A DNA stretch of 64,000 nucleotides from an uncultured Ignavibacteriota bacterium. GTDB taxonomy: Bacteria > Bacteroidota > Ignavibacteria > UBA10030 > UBA8401. The notes beneath the pieces are model-generated. The model did no database searches. It was given only the letters and a program-made list of their open reading frames with translations, and was not told the DNA's origin. Position 1 is the stretch's first letter. Every line of letters begins with the position of its first letter. Location: contig CAIOTF010000011.1 of assembly GCA_903861125.1 (NCBI GenBank), forward strand, positions 1 through 64,000, written 5' to 3'. Both the position numbers and the translations under genes were made by a program. Shown here piece by piece: positions 35,446 through 43,525 of the stretch.

Positions 35446-37536
35446 TTAATATGCCGCTAATTTTTCCAATGCACTTGTTATATGGTGTTCCTGCGGAAGC
35501 ACCGCATTTTCAAGTGCCGGTGCAAACGGGATTGGTGCGTCAAGTGCCGCCACGCGGGCAAGAGGTGCATCCAGATTTTCGAAACACTCTTCGGCGATCT
35601 GCATTCCAATCTCTGCACCATAACCGCCGGTTCTGGTATCTTCATGAACAATAAGAACCTTCCCCGTCTTGCGTATGGAATTATATATCGTTTCTTTATC
35701 CCACGGTATCAGCGTACGCAGATCGATCACTTCAACACTGACCCCTTTTTCTTCCATCTTTCGCGCTGCTTCAATGGAACGCTGTACCATGAATCCCCAC
35801 GTAACAACCGTAATGTCGTTCCCTTCGCGTTTCACTTTTGCAAGACCGAATGGCAGACAATAATTTTCATCCGGCTCATTCGTCGCCGCAAATTGCTGCC
35901 GATACAATCCTTTGTGTTCACAAAATAGAACGGGATTATCCTCACGTATCGCGGTTTTCAACAATCCTTTTGCATCTGCAGCATTCGACGGCATCGCAAC
36001 CCATAGTCCGGGAACGTGCGTAAATATGCCTTCGATGCTTTGACTGTGATACAATCCGCCGCGGATATAGCCGCCTGAAGCAACACGGATCACCACAGGA
36101 CAACTCCAGTCACCATCGGTTCGGTATCTCATGTGTACCAACTCATCTTTTATCTGCATGAATGCAGGCCAGATGTAGTCGCCAAACTGTATTTCCACTA
36201 CAGGTTTGAAACCCCGAACAGCAAGACCGATTGCAGTTCCCATAATGCTAGCCTCTGCTAGCGGAGAATTGAAACACCGGTCGTTGCCGAACTTGTTTGT
36301 TAAATTTTTTGTTGCTGTGAATACTCCCCCCTTGCCATCTGCAACATCTTCACCGTACACAACCATTTTCGGATTCCGTTTCATCTCTTCGTGCAATGCA
36401 TGGTTGATCGCATCAACCATAACAATATTTTTTCCGGTATGTTCCGGTTCCACAAAATTTTCTTTTGGGATAAAAATATTCGGAGAAAATACATTCCGTT
36501 CAGCACTATCGGCAGTTGGACTTAACGCTGCTTCAGCATAATCAGCTGCATCCTCGACTTCCTTCTTCACATCTGCACGGATTGCTTCCAATTCTTTTAA
36601 GGAAGCATAACCGTTATTCACCAGATATTTTTCAAATTTCGGGATCGGGTCTTTCGCCTTGTCATCTTCGATCTCCTTAGCCGTCATATATTTTTTCGGG
36701 TCATCGGAGGATGAGTGCGGGAACAGACGAACACAGTGCGCCTCGATCATCGCCGGACCTTTACCACTGCGGCAATACTCCACCGCATCGACAGCCGCGC
36801 GATACGATTCGATAAAATCTGTTCCGTCAATGTCGTAAGTCTTCAAATTCGGATATGCACTATACAAACGTGCAACGGAACCGCCAACGATCTGGTCCTT
36901 CACAGGAACGGAGATCGCAAACTTGTTATTCTGCACACAAAAAATCACAGGAAATTTTTCGCGGCTCGCCCAGGAAACGGCTTCGGCAAATTCTCCTTCA
37001 CTGGTTGCCCCTTCACCGGATGAAACATACGTTACTTCATCCTTTCCCTCTTTCCGTGAACCCATCGCAGTCCCGACGGCCTGAAGGTATTGTGTTCCCG
37101 TTGGAGACGATTGTCCGACAATGCGGTATCGTTTATCACCATAATGCGAAGGCATTTGCCGTCCATGCGAAGAAGGACCTTCGATCCGGTGCATGTTTTC
37201 ACATAAAATATCTTTTGCCGTCGATCCAAGCGCCAGTGAGAATGCAAGATCCCGGTAGTACGGATACGCCCAATCGTATCCTGATTTCATTGCCATGGCA
37301 ATAGCAACTTGAGCAGCCTCGTGTCCTGGTCCGCTGATATGAAAAAGAATCTTCCCCTGCTTCAGCAGGTTCATTTCCTTCTCATCAATGGTGCGGGCAA
37401 GAACCATCGTGCGGTAGGCAAACAATAACCGCTCCGTATTCAGTTCGCCGATATGTGCATTCGCTTTTTTCATGAGACCATTGGAGTGCAGTGCAGATTT
37501 TTTCTTTCCCAACACATCCGTTTTTTTCGAAACCAT
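35446..37536 (-). CDS. Fused alpha-beta E1 of a 2-oxoacid dehydrogenase
   Basis: 696 residues. Residues about 30-350 are a complete E1 alpha (LLFAYRTMVLARTIDEKEM, WAYPYYRDLAFSLALG, SGEGATSEGEFAEAV, QNNKFAISVPV). Residues about 365-696 are a complete E1 beta (VDAINHALHEEMKRNPKMVVYGEDVADGKGG, SPLAEASIMGTAIGLAV, QFGDYIWPAFMQIKDEL). A short linker joins them with no frameshift. The ThDP-Mg motif reads GEG instead of GDG (Glu at residue 175). Such fusions occur in Bacteroidota and relatives and are usually annotated as 2-oxoisovalerate dehydrogenase. No E2 of its own adjoins; the nearest is the two-lipoyl E2. Substrate unknown, branched-chain 2-oxoacids favoured. Confidence 0.9.
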   Translation of the reverse strand: MVSKKTDVLGKKKSALHSNGLMKKANAHIGELNTERLLFAYRTMVLARTIDEKEMNLLKQGKILFHISGPGHEAAQVAIAMAMKSGYDWAYPYYRDLAFSLALGSTAKDILCENMHRIEGPSSHGRQMPSHYGDKRYRIVGQSSPTGTQYLQAVGTAMGSRKEGKDEVTYVSSGEGATSEGEFAEAVSWASREKFPVIFCVQNNKFAISVPVKDQIVGGSVARLYSAYPNLKTYDIDGTDFIESYRAAVDAVEYCRSGKGPAMIEAHCVRLFPHSSSDDPKKYMTAKEIEDDKAKDPIPKFEKYLVNNGYASLKELEAIRADVKKEVEDAADYAEAALSPTADSAERNVFSPNIFIPKENFVEPEHTGKNIVMVDAINHALHEEMKRNPKMVVYGEDVADGKGGVFTATKNLTNKFGNDRCFNSPLAEASIMGTAIGLAVRGFKPVVEIQFGDYIWPAFMQIKDELVHMRYRTDGDWSCPVVIRVASGGYIRGGLYHSQSIEGIFTHVPGLWVAMPSNAADAKGLLKTAIREDNPVLFCEHKGLYRQQFAATNEPDENYCLPFGLAKVKREGNDITVVTWGFMVQRSIEAARKMEEKGVSVEVIDLRTLIPWDKETIYNSIRKTGKVLIVHEDTRTGGYGAEIGMQIAEECFENLDAPLARVAALDAPIPFAPALENAVLPQEHHITSALEKLAAY

Positions 37537-37540
37537 TACG

Positions 37541-38248
37541 TTAGTTCTCCTCTACGGCAACTTCAGTGTGGTGAAGAAGTGATAAAAGTTGTTCCTTGGA
37601 AATCTGTTTGACCTCGAAGGAAAAAATATTGGAAAAATGTTTAATGAGATGCTGGTGAACATCTGCAATTTCAATCGTTTTTCCGAGAACATTTTGAAGT
37701 GATGTTATTCCTTTATGAAAAATTCCGCAGGGAATAATCCTGTCAAAGAAAGTCAGATCGGTGTTCACATTAAACGCAAACCCATGCATTGTGATCCATT
37801 TGCTGACTTTAACTCCTAACGCTGCGATCTTTTCATTCTTTACCCATACTCCTGTGAACTCTTTCTCTCTCCCCGAATCAATGCCGTAATCATTCAATGA
37901 TCGAATGATCATCTCTTCAAGTTCACGTAAATACCGATGGATATCAAGATAATGCTGATTCAGATCGAGGATCGGATAACCGACGATCTGTCCGGGCCCG
38001 TGAAATGTTACATCTCCTCCACGGTCGATCCAGAACATATCGATTTTCTTTTCGTTCAGTTCTTGTGTGTTTGCAAGAAGGTGATTTTCATCCGCTCCTT
38101 TTCCGAGAGTGAAAACCGGATCATGCTCCGTCAATATAAGCACATCGCCGATACGTTGAGCAAGACGTGCAGAAAATATCTGTTTCTGCAACTCCCACGC
38201 ATCAGCGTACTTTGTTCTTCCAATATTGACTACGAGCAGTTGTTTCAT
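37541..38248 (-). CDS. lipB: Lipoyl(octanoyl) transferase
   Basis: 235 residues. Family motifs are ALTEHDPVFTLGKG-like (LILTEHDPVFTLGKGA), GGDVTFHGPGQIVGYPILDL, VKNEKIAALGVKVSKWIT, and the catalytic region PCGIFHKGITSL with the acyl-thioester Cys and the Lys. It moves octanoate from acyl carrier protein to lipoyl domains, before LipA adds sulfur. It is 4 nt upstream of the fused E1 and 51 nt after lpd. The C-terminal roughly 25 residues are less conserved. Confidence 0.95.
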   Translation of the reverse strand: MKQLLVVNIGRTKYADAWELQKQIFSARLAQRIGDVLILTEHDPVFTLGKGADENHLLANTQELNEKKIDMFWIDRGGDVTFHGPGQIVGYPILDLNQHYLDIHRYLRELEEMIIRSLNDYGIDSGREKEFTGVWVKNEKIAALGVKVSKWITMHGFAFNVNTDLTFFDRIIPCGIFHKGITSLQNVLGKTIEIADVHQHLIKHFSNIFSFEVKQISKEQLLSLLHHTEVAVEEN

Positions 38249-38299
38249 TGTGAATATATTATTGAGACAGTTAAAACTTCGGAAATCGATTCCACACCG

Positions 38300-39691
38300 T
38301 TAAATGTGCAATGCGCGGCCATAGGCATCCAGCGCAGCTTCGGCAATACCTTCCGTTAGTGTCGGGTGTGCATGGATCGTTGTATAAAGCTGTTCAGCTG
38401 TAGTTTCGAGAGTTCTTGCTACGACAAGTTCTGCAATCATTTCCGTTGCTTCAGGTCCAATAATGTGTGCACCGAGCAGTTCTCCGTATTTTGCATCAAA
38501 GATCAGTTTTATCATTCCTTCGGTCTCATTCATAGCAAGGGCTTTACCATGCGAACGGAATGGATAGCGACCAACCTTAATCTCTTTACCTGCCGCTCGG
38601 GCTTTTTCTTCCGTCATACCCACGCTTGCCACCTGCGGCTGACAATACGTGCACCCTGGAATATTTCCATAATCAACAGCATGCGGATGTTTACCGGCAA
38701 TTGCCTCTACGCAAACGATCCCCTCATGCGAGGCTTTATGCGCGAGGCATGGCGGACCGGCAACATCACCGATCGCATAAATCCCTTCCACATTTGTCTT
38801 AAGATTTTTATCCACTTTGATGAACGATTTTTCGGTCTTCACACCAAGTGCTTCCAGTCCCAGGTTTTCAATATTCCCCTGGACGCCGATTGCACTCAAC
38901 ACGATATCCGCTTTTATCTCTTTCACTCCATCCTTATTGGAATATTTTATCGTCGCTTCTTTTCCGGTTGTGACACTTTCAACTTTTGTATCCACCAGCA
39001 CTTCTATCCCGGATTTTTCAAAATTACGGCGGAGGATTTTTGTAATCTCACGGTCTTCGATCGGCAGCAGACTGTCAAGCATTTCTATCAACGTGACCTT
39101 CGTTCCATACGCATTATAAATATATGCGAATTCAGAACCGATCGCTCCTGAACCGATGATCACCATTCTTTTCGGCACTTCAGGCAGAATCATTGCTTCG
39201 GTACTGGTGATGATCTGCTTATAGTCAATAGGAATATTTGGAAGAATACGCGGACGGGCACCCGTTGAAACAATGATATGTTGCGCACCGATCTTTTCTT
39301 TCTTTCCGCCGGTATCAACTTCTACAACGCCTTTGGCAATGATCTTTGCCGTTCCGTAGAGATGCTCTACTTTATTTTTTTTCAAAAGGAATTCGATACC
39401 TTTCGAACTTTTTGCCGAGATATCCCGGCTACGTTTCACCGCTTTTGAAAAATCCGCTTTCAAATTGTCGAATGAAAATCCGAAATCTTCAGCATGCTTG
39501 AATGTAGTAAGAACTTCTGCGTTTTTGATCAGCGCCTTTGTCGGAATGCATCCCCAATTTAAACAGATGCCACCGAGTTTATCTTTTTCAATAACAAGAG
39601 TTTTTAATCCTAATTGACCGGCTCGAATACCTGCAACATAACCCCCTGGTCCTCCGCCAATAACAATTACATCATACTGTTTGTCTGCCAT
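38300..39691 (-). CDS. lpd: Dihydrolipoamide dehydrogenase (E3)
   Basis: 463 residues. The FAD motif GGGPGGYVAGIRAGQLG is followed by the redox disulfide GGICLNWGCIPTKALI. The NAD motif is VIIGSGAIGSEFAYIY, the second FAD motif AIGDVAGPPCLAHKASHEG, and the active-site His-Glu pair lies in HAHPTLTEGIAEA. It reoxidises dihydrolipoamide on E2 and makes NADH. As the single E3 here it must serve PDH, the branched-chain complex and possibly a 2-oxoglutarate or glycine-cleavage complex elsewhere. It is the first gene of the operon, preceded by a leader with a terminator-like hairpin at 39714-39751. Confidence 0.97.
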   Translation of the reverse strand: MADKQYDVIVIGGGPGGYVAGIRAGQLGLKTLVIEKDKLGGICLNWGCIPTKALIKNAEVLTTFKHAEDFGFSFDNLKADFSKAVKRSRDISAKSSKGIEFLLKKNKVEHLYGTAKIIAKGVVEVDTGGKKEKIGAQHIIVSTGARPRILPNIPIDYKQIITSTEAMILPEVPKRMVIIGSGAIGSEFAYIYNAYGTKVTLIEMLDSLLPIEDREITKILRRNFEKSGIEVLVDTKVESVTTGKEATIKYSNKDGVKEIKADIVLSAIGVQGNIENLGLEALGVKTEKSFIKVDKNLKTNVEGIYAIGDVAGPPCLAHKASHEGIVCVEAIAGKHPHAVDYGNIPGCTYCQPQVASVGMTEEKARAAGKEIKVGRYPFRSHGKALAMNETEGMIKLIFDAKYGELLGAHIIGPEATEMIAELVVARTLETTAEQLYTTIHAHPTLTEGIAEAALDAYGRALHI

Positions 39692-39713
39692 AGAGTCCTC
39701 TAATTTAAAAAAG

Positions 39714-39751
39714 CCAAAAAATACGAAAGAGGGGCAAGCCCTCCATCCGTA
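39714..39751 (-). promoter_or_regulatory. Terminator-like attenuator in the lpd operon leader
   Basis: Minus-strand order: TACG, a 4-nt internal loop, GAGGG, loop CTTGC, CCCTC, TTT, CGTA, then TTTTTT and a second T6 a few bases later. It ends about 25 nt before the lpd start codon. No minus-strand gene upstream needs a terminator, so an attenuator acting on the ten-gene operon is plausible. No known riboswitch class is recognised. Confidence 0.5.
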
Positions 39752-39912
39752 AATACACTGACCAAAATTTGCATAAATAATATTCGATCAGACATTTTCC
39801 TTGTTTCAATAATTTTGCGGGGAAATATATCGAATTTTGCCCTTAAAATCAATGAAGTGAGAAAAAGAAGGCATTGGCACAACCCGTCTCTAAAAATTAA
39901 ACGGAAAACTTC

Positions 39913-39948
39913 TTGACTAGAGTGAACGAAATTTAGTATTTTATACTA
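39913..39948 (+). promoter_or_regulatory. Promoter with overlapping palindromic operator for zinc-ribbon gene and rpsU
   Basis: TTGACT (39913-39918) resembles a -35; TATTTT (39937-39942) at 18 nt is the likeliest -10. The -10 is embedded in a perfect palindrome TAGTAT-TTT-ATACTA (39934-39948), which could be a repressor site covering the start of transcription. The regulator is unknown. Confidence 0.45.
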
Positions 39949-40034
39949 GCACAATAACACAAAGGTAACCTTCGACACACACGTTGTTATTATTTTCGCG
40001 CGGCTAAAGCTGTTGCGAACGGAGAGTTGTATTT

Positions 40035-40409
40035 ATGAGCAAATCAAAATATGTAACACAAGTCTGTACCTCGTGCGGAAGAGAGTCGAAAATGGAGATT
40101 ATTGGTGAAGTTGTCGGAGCTGAAAATAAGGTCTGGTATCGGTGCACACGGTGTCATCATAGCATGATGCTCGATTCTGCAGCAAAGAAAAAAGAAGACA
40201 ATATCATCACCTATATCCGGGAAGATTGCGTTAACTATTCTCCTGAAAAAATCTTTGATGTCGGCGTTTCTATCTACCACACGGATTGGGACGACATGGG
40301 GAAAGTGACATCAAAAGAAAAGACATCCAGCGGCGGGAACGCTATTTGGGTTAAGTTTGAGAAAAGCGGCATTAAAAAATTGATTGAGAATTTACAATTA
40401 GCAGATTAA
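40035..40409 (+). CDS. Zinc-ribbon protein with UvrD/PcrA-C-terminal (Tudor-like) domain
   Basis: 124 residues. The N terminus is a zinc ribbon with two CxxC knuckles (C11-C14 and C37-C40, CTSC and CTRC). A basic linker (SAAKKKEDN) leads to a C-terminal domain at about 68-122. Its pattern FDVGVSIYHTDWDDMGKV ... IWVKFEKSGIKKLI matches the G..I.H..wG.G.V...I.V.Fe..G.K.L pattern of the small beta-barrel at the C terminus of UvrD/PcrA helicases, which binds RNA polymerase, and of CarD-like domains. So a small RNA-polymerase- or nucleic-acid-binding regulator is plausible. It is 34 nt upstream of rpsU and likely co-transcribed with it. I do not recognise a named family; domain similarity is by eye. 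Confidence 0.6.
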   Translation: MSKSKYVTQVCTSCGRESKMEIIGEVVGAENKVWYRCTRCHHSMMLDSAAKKKEDNIITYIREDCVNYSPEKIFDVGVSIYHTDWDDMGKVTSKEKTSSGGNAIWVKFEKSGIKKLIENLQLAD

Positions 40410-40443
40410 TACACAAACGCCAAATGGTAGGAGGTGAAATAAC

Positions 40444-40641
40444 TTGGTAGGAATCGTTGTCAACGAAAATGAATCCATTGATCGTGCAATCAGACGCTTC
40501 AAGAAGAAATACGAACGATCCGGAGTTCTCAAAGAATTCAAAAAACGGACATTCTTCACAAAACCATCTGTGAAAAAACGTATGAAGTTGGTAAAGGCAG
40601 TACGCAGAAACCAACGCACTGAAGAAGAAGAAGCTATGTAA
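40444..40641 (+). CDS. rpsU: 30S ribosomal protein S21
   Basis: 65 residues. S21 features are VVNENESIDRAIRRFKKK, LKEFKKRTFFTKPS and a basic C-terminal helix ending in an acidic tail. The start codon is TTG, fixed by the strong AGGAGGTG 6-8 nt upstream and by the fit of the N terminus to the family; no ATG or GTG is available at that place. S21 is needed for efficient initiation on the 30S subunit. The gene ends at a strong terminator. Confidence 0.95.
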   Translation: MVGIVVNENESIDRAIRRFKKKYERSGVLKEFKKRTFFTKPSVKKRMKLVKAVRRNQRTEEEEAM

Positions 40642-40645
40642 AATG

Positions 40646-40674
40646 AAAACCCTCGCCGAGCGAGGGTTTTTTTT
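40646..40674. terminator. Strong intrinsic terminator after rpsU
   Basis: A 7-bp GC-rich stem CCCTCGC/GCGAGGG with a CGA loop is preceded by A4 and followed by T8. It lies between the convergent ends of rpsU and the dipeptidase gene, whose stop begins two bases after the T run, so it may serve both strands. Confidence 0.92.
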
Positions 40675-40675
40675 A

Positions 40676-41842
40676 TCATTTCATATTTGCTTTCAGTACT
40701 CTCATAACATTCCCGCCGAGAATTTTCTTTATATCTTTTTCCTTATACCCACGCTTCACCAATTCTTTTGTAATATTTGGAAGAAACGTTACGTCATCCA
40801 ATTCCAGAGGTAATGATTCTATCCCGTCAAAATCACTACCAATTCCCACATAATCAGTTCCGACGAGTTTTGCAATATAGTCAATGTGATCGATCAATTT
40901 CGAAAGAGGGGGCCGCGCCTCTGCATAAAATGGCGCCAGCACAGAATCAATCAGCATCTCACCTTTCCAAAAATCAGGGTTGGCTTTCTTGATCGAATCG
41001 ACGACCGGCATAAATTTATTTCTGATTTCCTTCACATGCGTAGAGAAACTGCTGTCAATGAAACCGGAATAAAAATTTACACAAATCACCCCTTTATTCT
41101 TTGCCACCGCCTTGATCTGATCATCCTTCACATTTCTGCGACCGGGACAGAGAGCATAGACTGATGAATGTGAAACAATAACTGGTTTATTGACAATGCT
41201 GATAGCATCCCAAAATGTTCGTTCCCCAACATGCGACAGATCGACCATGACACCAAGTTCATTCAATCGATGTACCACCTTCTTCCCAAACTCCGTCAAT
41301 CCTTTGAAGGATAAGGAATCTCCTTTTTCGGTCTCATCTGCCGCCGAAGTAGCCCACGACGTGCTGTTATTCCATGTCAGCGTCAAATAATTCATCCCCC
41401 GCTTTGCAAGAGAGTCAAGAAAGGCCAGACTATCCTCAATCATATGCCCTCCCTCTACCCCAATCAAAACTACCATCTTCTTTTGTTTCAAGATAGTTTG
41501 CATATCCTTAAAGTTTCTTGCAAAAACTGCTTTGTCAGCGCTGCGTTCTACAATGGCATTCAATGTATCAATCATTTGCACGGCTCGGTGAAACGCACGT
41601 CCGTTTCCATAATCCCCGCCGCACCAGATAGAAAATATCTGAACATCAACACCCCCCTCACGTAAACGGATTATATCCGAGTGACCTTGAGTCGTCCGTT
41701 TTGATAGTTCCTCACCGTTTAGCGCACGTAACAAAACATCATTATGCGTATCGACAACAATTGCTTCACGATGGATTTTTTTATAATCTGCCCCTAATAA
41801 TGTTACTGAACAGATCAAGACAAACAGTGCAAAATATTTCAT
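40676..41842 (-). CDS. Membrane-dipeptidase-type peptidase (family M19)
   Basis: 388 residues with an N-terminal signal peptide (YFALFVLICSVTLLGA). The binuclear zinc site of renal dipeptidase is complete: HND in VDTHNDVLLRAL, Glu in GVEGGHMIE, His in VDLSHVGERTF, His in VIVSHSSVYAL with the following CPGRRNVKDDQI, and Asp in GIGSDFDGIES. It hydrolyses L-X or L-D dipeptides in the periplasm or outside. AAAGGGG precedes the ATG by 4 nt. It is transcribed alone, bounded by terminators on both sides. In this genome it fits with the M1/M28 and M16 peptidases and the amino-acid permease as part of peptide use. Confidence 0.93.
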   Translation of the reverse strand: MKYFALFVLICSVTLLGADYKKIHREAIVVDTHNDVLLRALNGEELSKRTTQGHSDIIRLREGGVDVQIFSIWCGGDYGNGRAFHRAVQMIDTLNAIVERSADKAVFARNFKDMQTILKQKKMVVLIGVEGGHMIEDSLAFLDSLAKRGMNYLTLTWNNSTSWATSAADETEKGDSLSFKGLTEFGKKVVHRLNELGVMVDLSHVGERTFWDAISIVNKPVIVSHSSVYALCPGRRNVKDDQIKAVAKNKGVICVNFYSGFIDSSFSTHVKEIRNKFMPVVDSIKKANPDFWKGEMLIDSVLAPFYAEARPPLSKLIDHIDYIAKLVGTDYVGIGSDFDGIESLPLELDDVTFLPNITKELVKRGYKEKDIKKILGGNVMRVLKANMK

Positions 41843-41893
41843 TATTCCCCTTTCAAAGGTATGCCAATGTATACAAGGCAGATTAAAAGTCCT

Positions 41894-41933
41894 AATAAAA
41901 AAAGAAAAACCCTAAAAGAGATTCTTTTAGGGT
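41894..41933 (-). terminator. Terminator of the sigma/anti-sigma operon
   Basis: An 11-bp stem ACCCTAAAAGA/TCTTTTAGGGT with a 3-nt spacer is followed on the minus strand by TTTTCTTTTTTTATT. It lies 32 nt after the anti-sigma gene stop. Confidence 0.9.
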
Positions 41934-41964
41934 GAAATTCTATTCTACAATTTTTAGATCTTCA

Positions 41965-43524
41965 TCACATAACAATACCAAGTTCTAATTTTTTGGTCGG
42001 TTTTTCCGGTTTCCCCGGCACCCCATATTGCTGCTTTTCGCTCTCGCGGAGGAGTGAATCGATATCAATTAGCTCATTTTCACGTTCCTTCATCTCCCGT
42101 ATTTTAGCATCGAATTCACGCTTCCGTGATGATGATTTAAACAATAACTTCATCTTGGGCTCACGCATCATTGAATCAACGACCTCAAGTCGGAACTCTC
42201 CTTTCGGAAGTCGCTTGAAAACCCGAACCGTTTGATCATTTGCTGGAAGTTCAAATGAGAATGCCGAATCTCCAATAACAGTTACTTGATTGATCAGATC
42301 GCTATTAGGATCTTGAATGCGGATTCTAGGTCGTACCATTTCTACCATTTCAATTTCAGGGGACGCAGCTTCCGCCGATCGTTCAAAATTTATTTGAAAT
42401 GCTCCGCTTGAAGATTGAACGTGAATGCGGTTTTCCCCCATTGTGACCATATTTTCTTCCGCCCGCCGCTGACGCTCTGCCAATTCTGCAACCATTCGTT
42501 CAGTAATATTCTTACGGTATTCCATTCCCTGCCGGCGTGCAACATCACGGATGCTGTCCATATTAATCGTCATTTCCGCAATCTCTATTGTTCCCGGAGA
42601 GATAACAACATAATTATTGCTTCTGGACATTTTCGGGATCTTATTCAGAATAACATGTGATGGCACTTTGGGGCTATTGACTGCAACGACAGCATAAGGA
42701 GCTTTCCTGATATCCAGATATTTTTGAAACCGCGACCTTTGCGGCGGTTCAAGACATGCAGCAATTGTAGAGACCATTGCGCGATTAAGATCTACAAGTT
42801 CGGCATGGATTGCTACTTCATCATTTTCACTGACGAGGACCGAAGCCTGAAGTCTTTCCTGGTACGATACAAGAATCGAATCTATAAGATCACGTTGATT
42901 GTCTGAAAATCCGATTTCGTTTGCAAAATCTTTCACCGTCACGGACGGCGCGGATATCGAATTATTACGAACGATCTGAATCTGTGATCCCTTGTCTTCT
43001 GTATTTTTGACCTGCAGCGATGTATTTTTTGATGAATCTATGGATAGACTCCCGAACAAAGCAAAATTCAACACATCGTCTTTATTAAGATTCGTAAACA
43101 ATGGCAGAATATTCCCCGTCATTATATTATTGCGGTACACATTTTCCGCCTGAATTTTATTTTCCAGAAAATATTGATTGAAAAACTGCGCATCTTTGAA
43201 ATAGATCGCAGTAATAACTAGGATTGCACCTGCGGTCAGTGATGCTAATGCAAATATCGGTTTTGCATTAGGCAAAAATCTCCGGGTGCGGAAGTCCTTT
43301 TCCTCTAACTTGTTCGATAATTTCAACCAGAACCAGTCGTTTTTGTGTAATTTTTCTTTTGAAGAGAGGGAACGTTTTGCGGTGCGCAATATTTCGATCT
43401 CGCGGGCAACGGCGGGATGTGTCGTAAGGTACTCTTCGAGTTTTTTTATTTCAACAGTATCCAGTTCACCGTCAATAAAAAGCGAAATGATCTGTTCTAA
43501 TTCTTTTTTTGTTAATTGATTCAT
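41965..43524 (-). CDS. Membrane anti-sigma factor with periplasmic Spy/LTXXQ-like region
   Basis: 519 residues. The first 55 resemble an anti-sigma N-terminal domain (ISLFIDGELD, EYLTTHPAVAREI) but have no HxxxCxxC zinc ligands. One transmembrane helix lies at about 90-109. Residues about 206-270 (FSDNQRDLIDSILVSYQERL ... LEPPQRSRFQKYL) resemble the helical Spy/CpxP/heavy-metal-resistance LTXXQ fold used by periplasmic stress sensors. The final 230 residues are charged, with a coiled-coil-like stretch (RMVAELAERQRRAEEN). It starts 1 nt after the ECF sigma stop. Probable role: hold the sigma factor at the membrane and release it on an envelope signal; that is inferred from gene order and domains. 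Confidence 0.75.
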   Translation of the reverse strand: MNQLTKKELEQIISLFIDGELDTVEIKKLEEYLTTHPAVAREIEILRTAKRSLSSKEKLHKNDWFWLKLSNKLEEKDFRTRRFLPNAKPIFALASLTAGAILVITAIYFKDAQFFNQYFLENKIQAENVYRNNIMTGNILPLFTNLNKDDVLNFALFGSLSIDSSKNTSLQVKNTEDKGSQIQIVRNNSISAPSVTVKDFANEIGFSDNQRDLIDSILVSYQERLQASVLVSENDEVAIHAELVDLNRAMVSTIAACLEPPQRSRFQKYLDIRKAPYAVVAVNSPKVPSHVILNKIPKMSRSNNYVVISPGTIEIAEMTINMDSIRDVARRQGMEYRKNITERMVAELAERQRRAEENMVTMGENRIHVQSSSGAFQINFERSAEAASPEIEMVEMVRPRIRIQDPNSDLINQVTVIGDSAFSFELPANDQTVRVFKRLPKGEFRLEVVDSMMREPKMKLLFKSSSRKREFDAKIREMKERENELIDIDSLLRESEKQQYGVPGKPEKPTKKLELGIVM

Positions 43525-43525
43525 T

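Larger units (their letters stand above)
39692..40034. other. 343-nt gene-free divergent regulatory region
   Basis: No credible gene lies here; a 60-codon open frame on the minus strand has no ribosome-binding site and runs through the hairpin at 39714-39751. The left part is the lpd leader with its terminator-like hairpin. The right part holds a promoter and an overlapping palindrome for the zinc-ribbon/rpsU unit, then a leader of about 80 nt with GGAGAG before the start. Confidence 0.6.

Noticed and set aside
39700-39882. 60-codon open frame in the lpd leader
   Set aside because: No ribosome-binding site, and it crosses the terminator-like hairpin and T runs.
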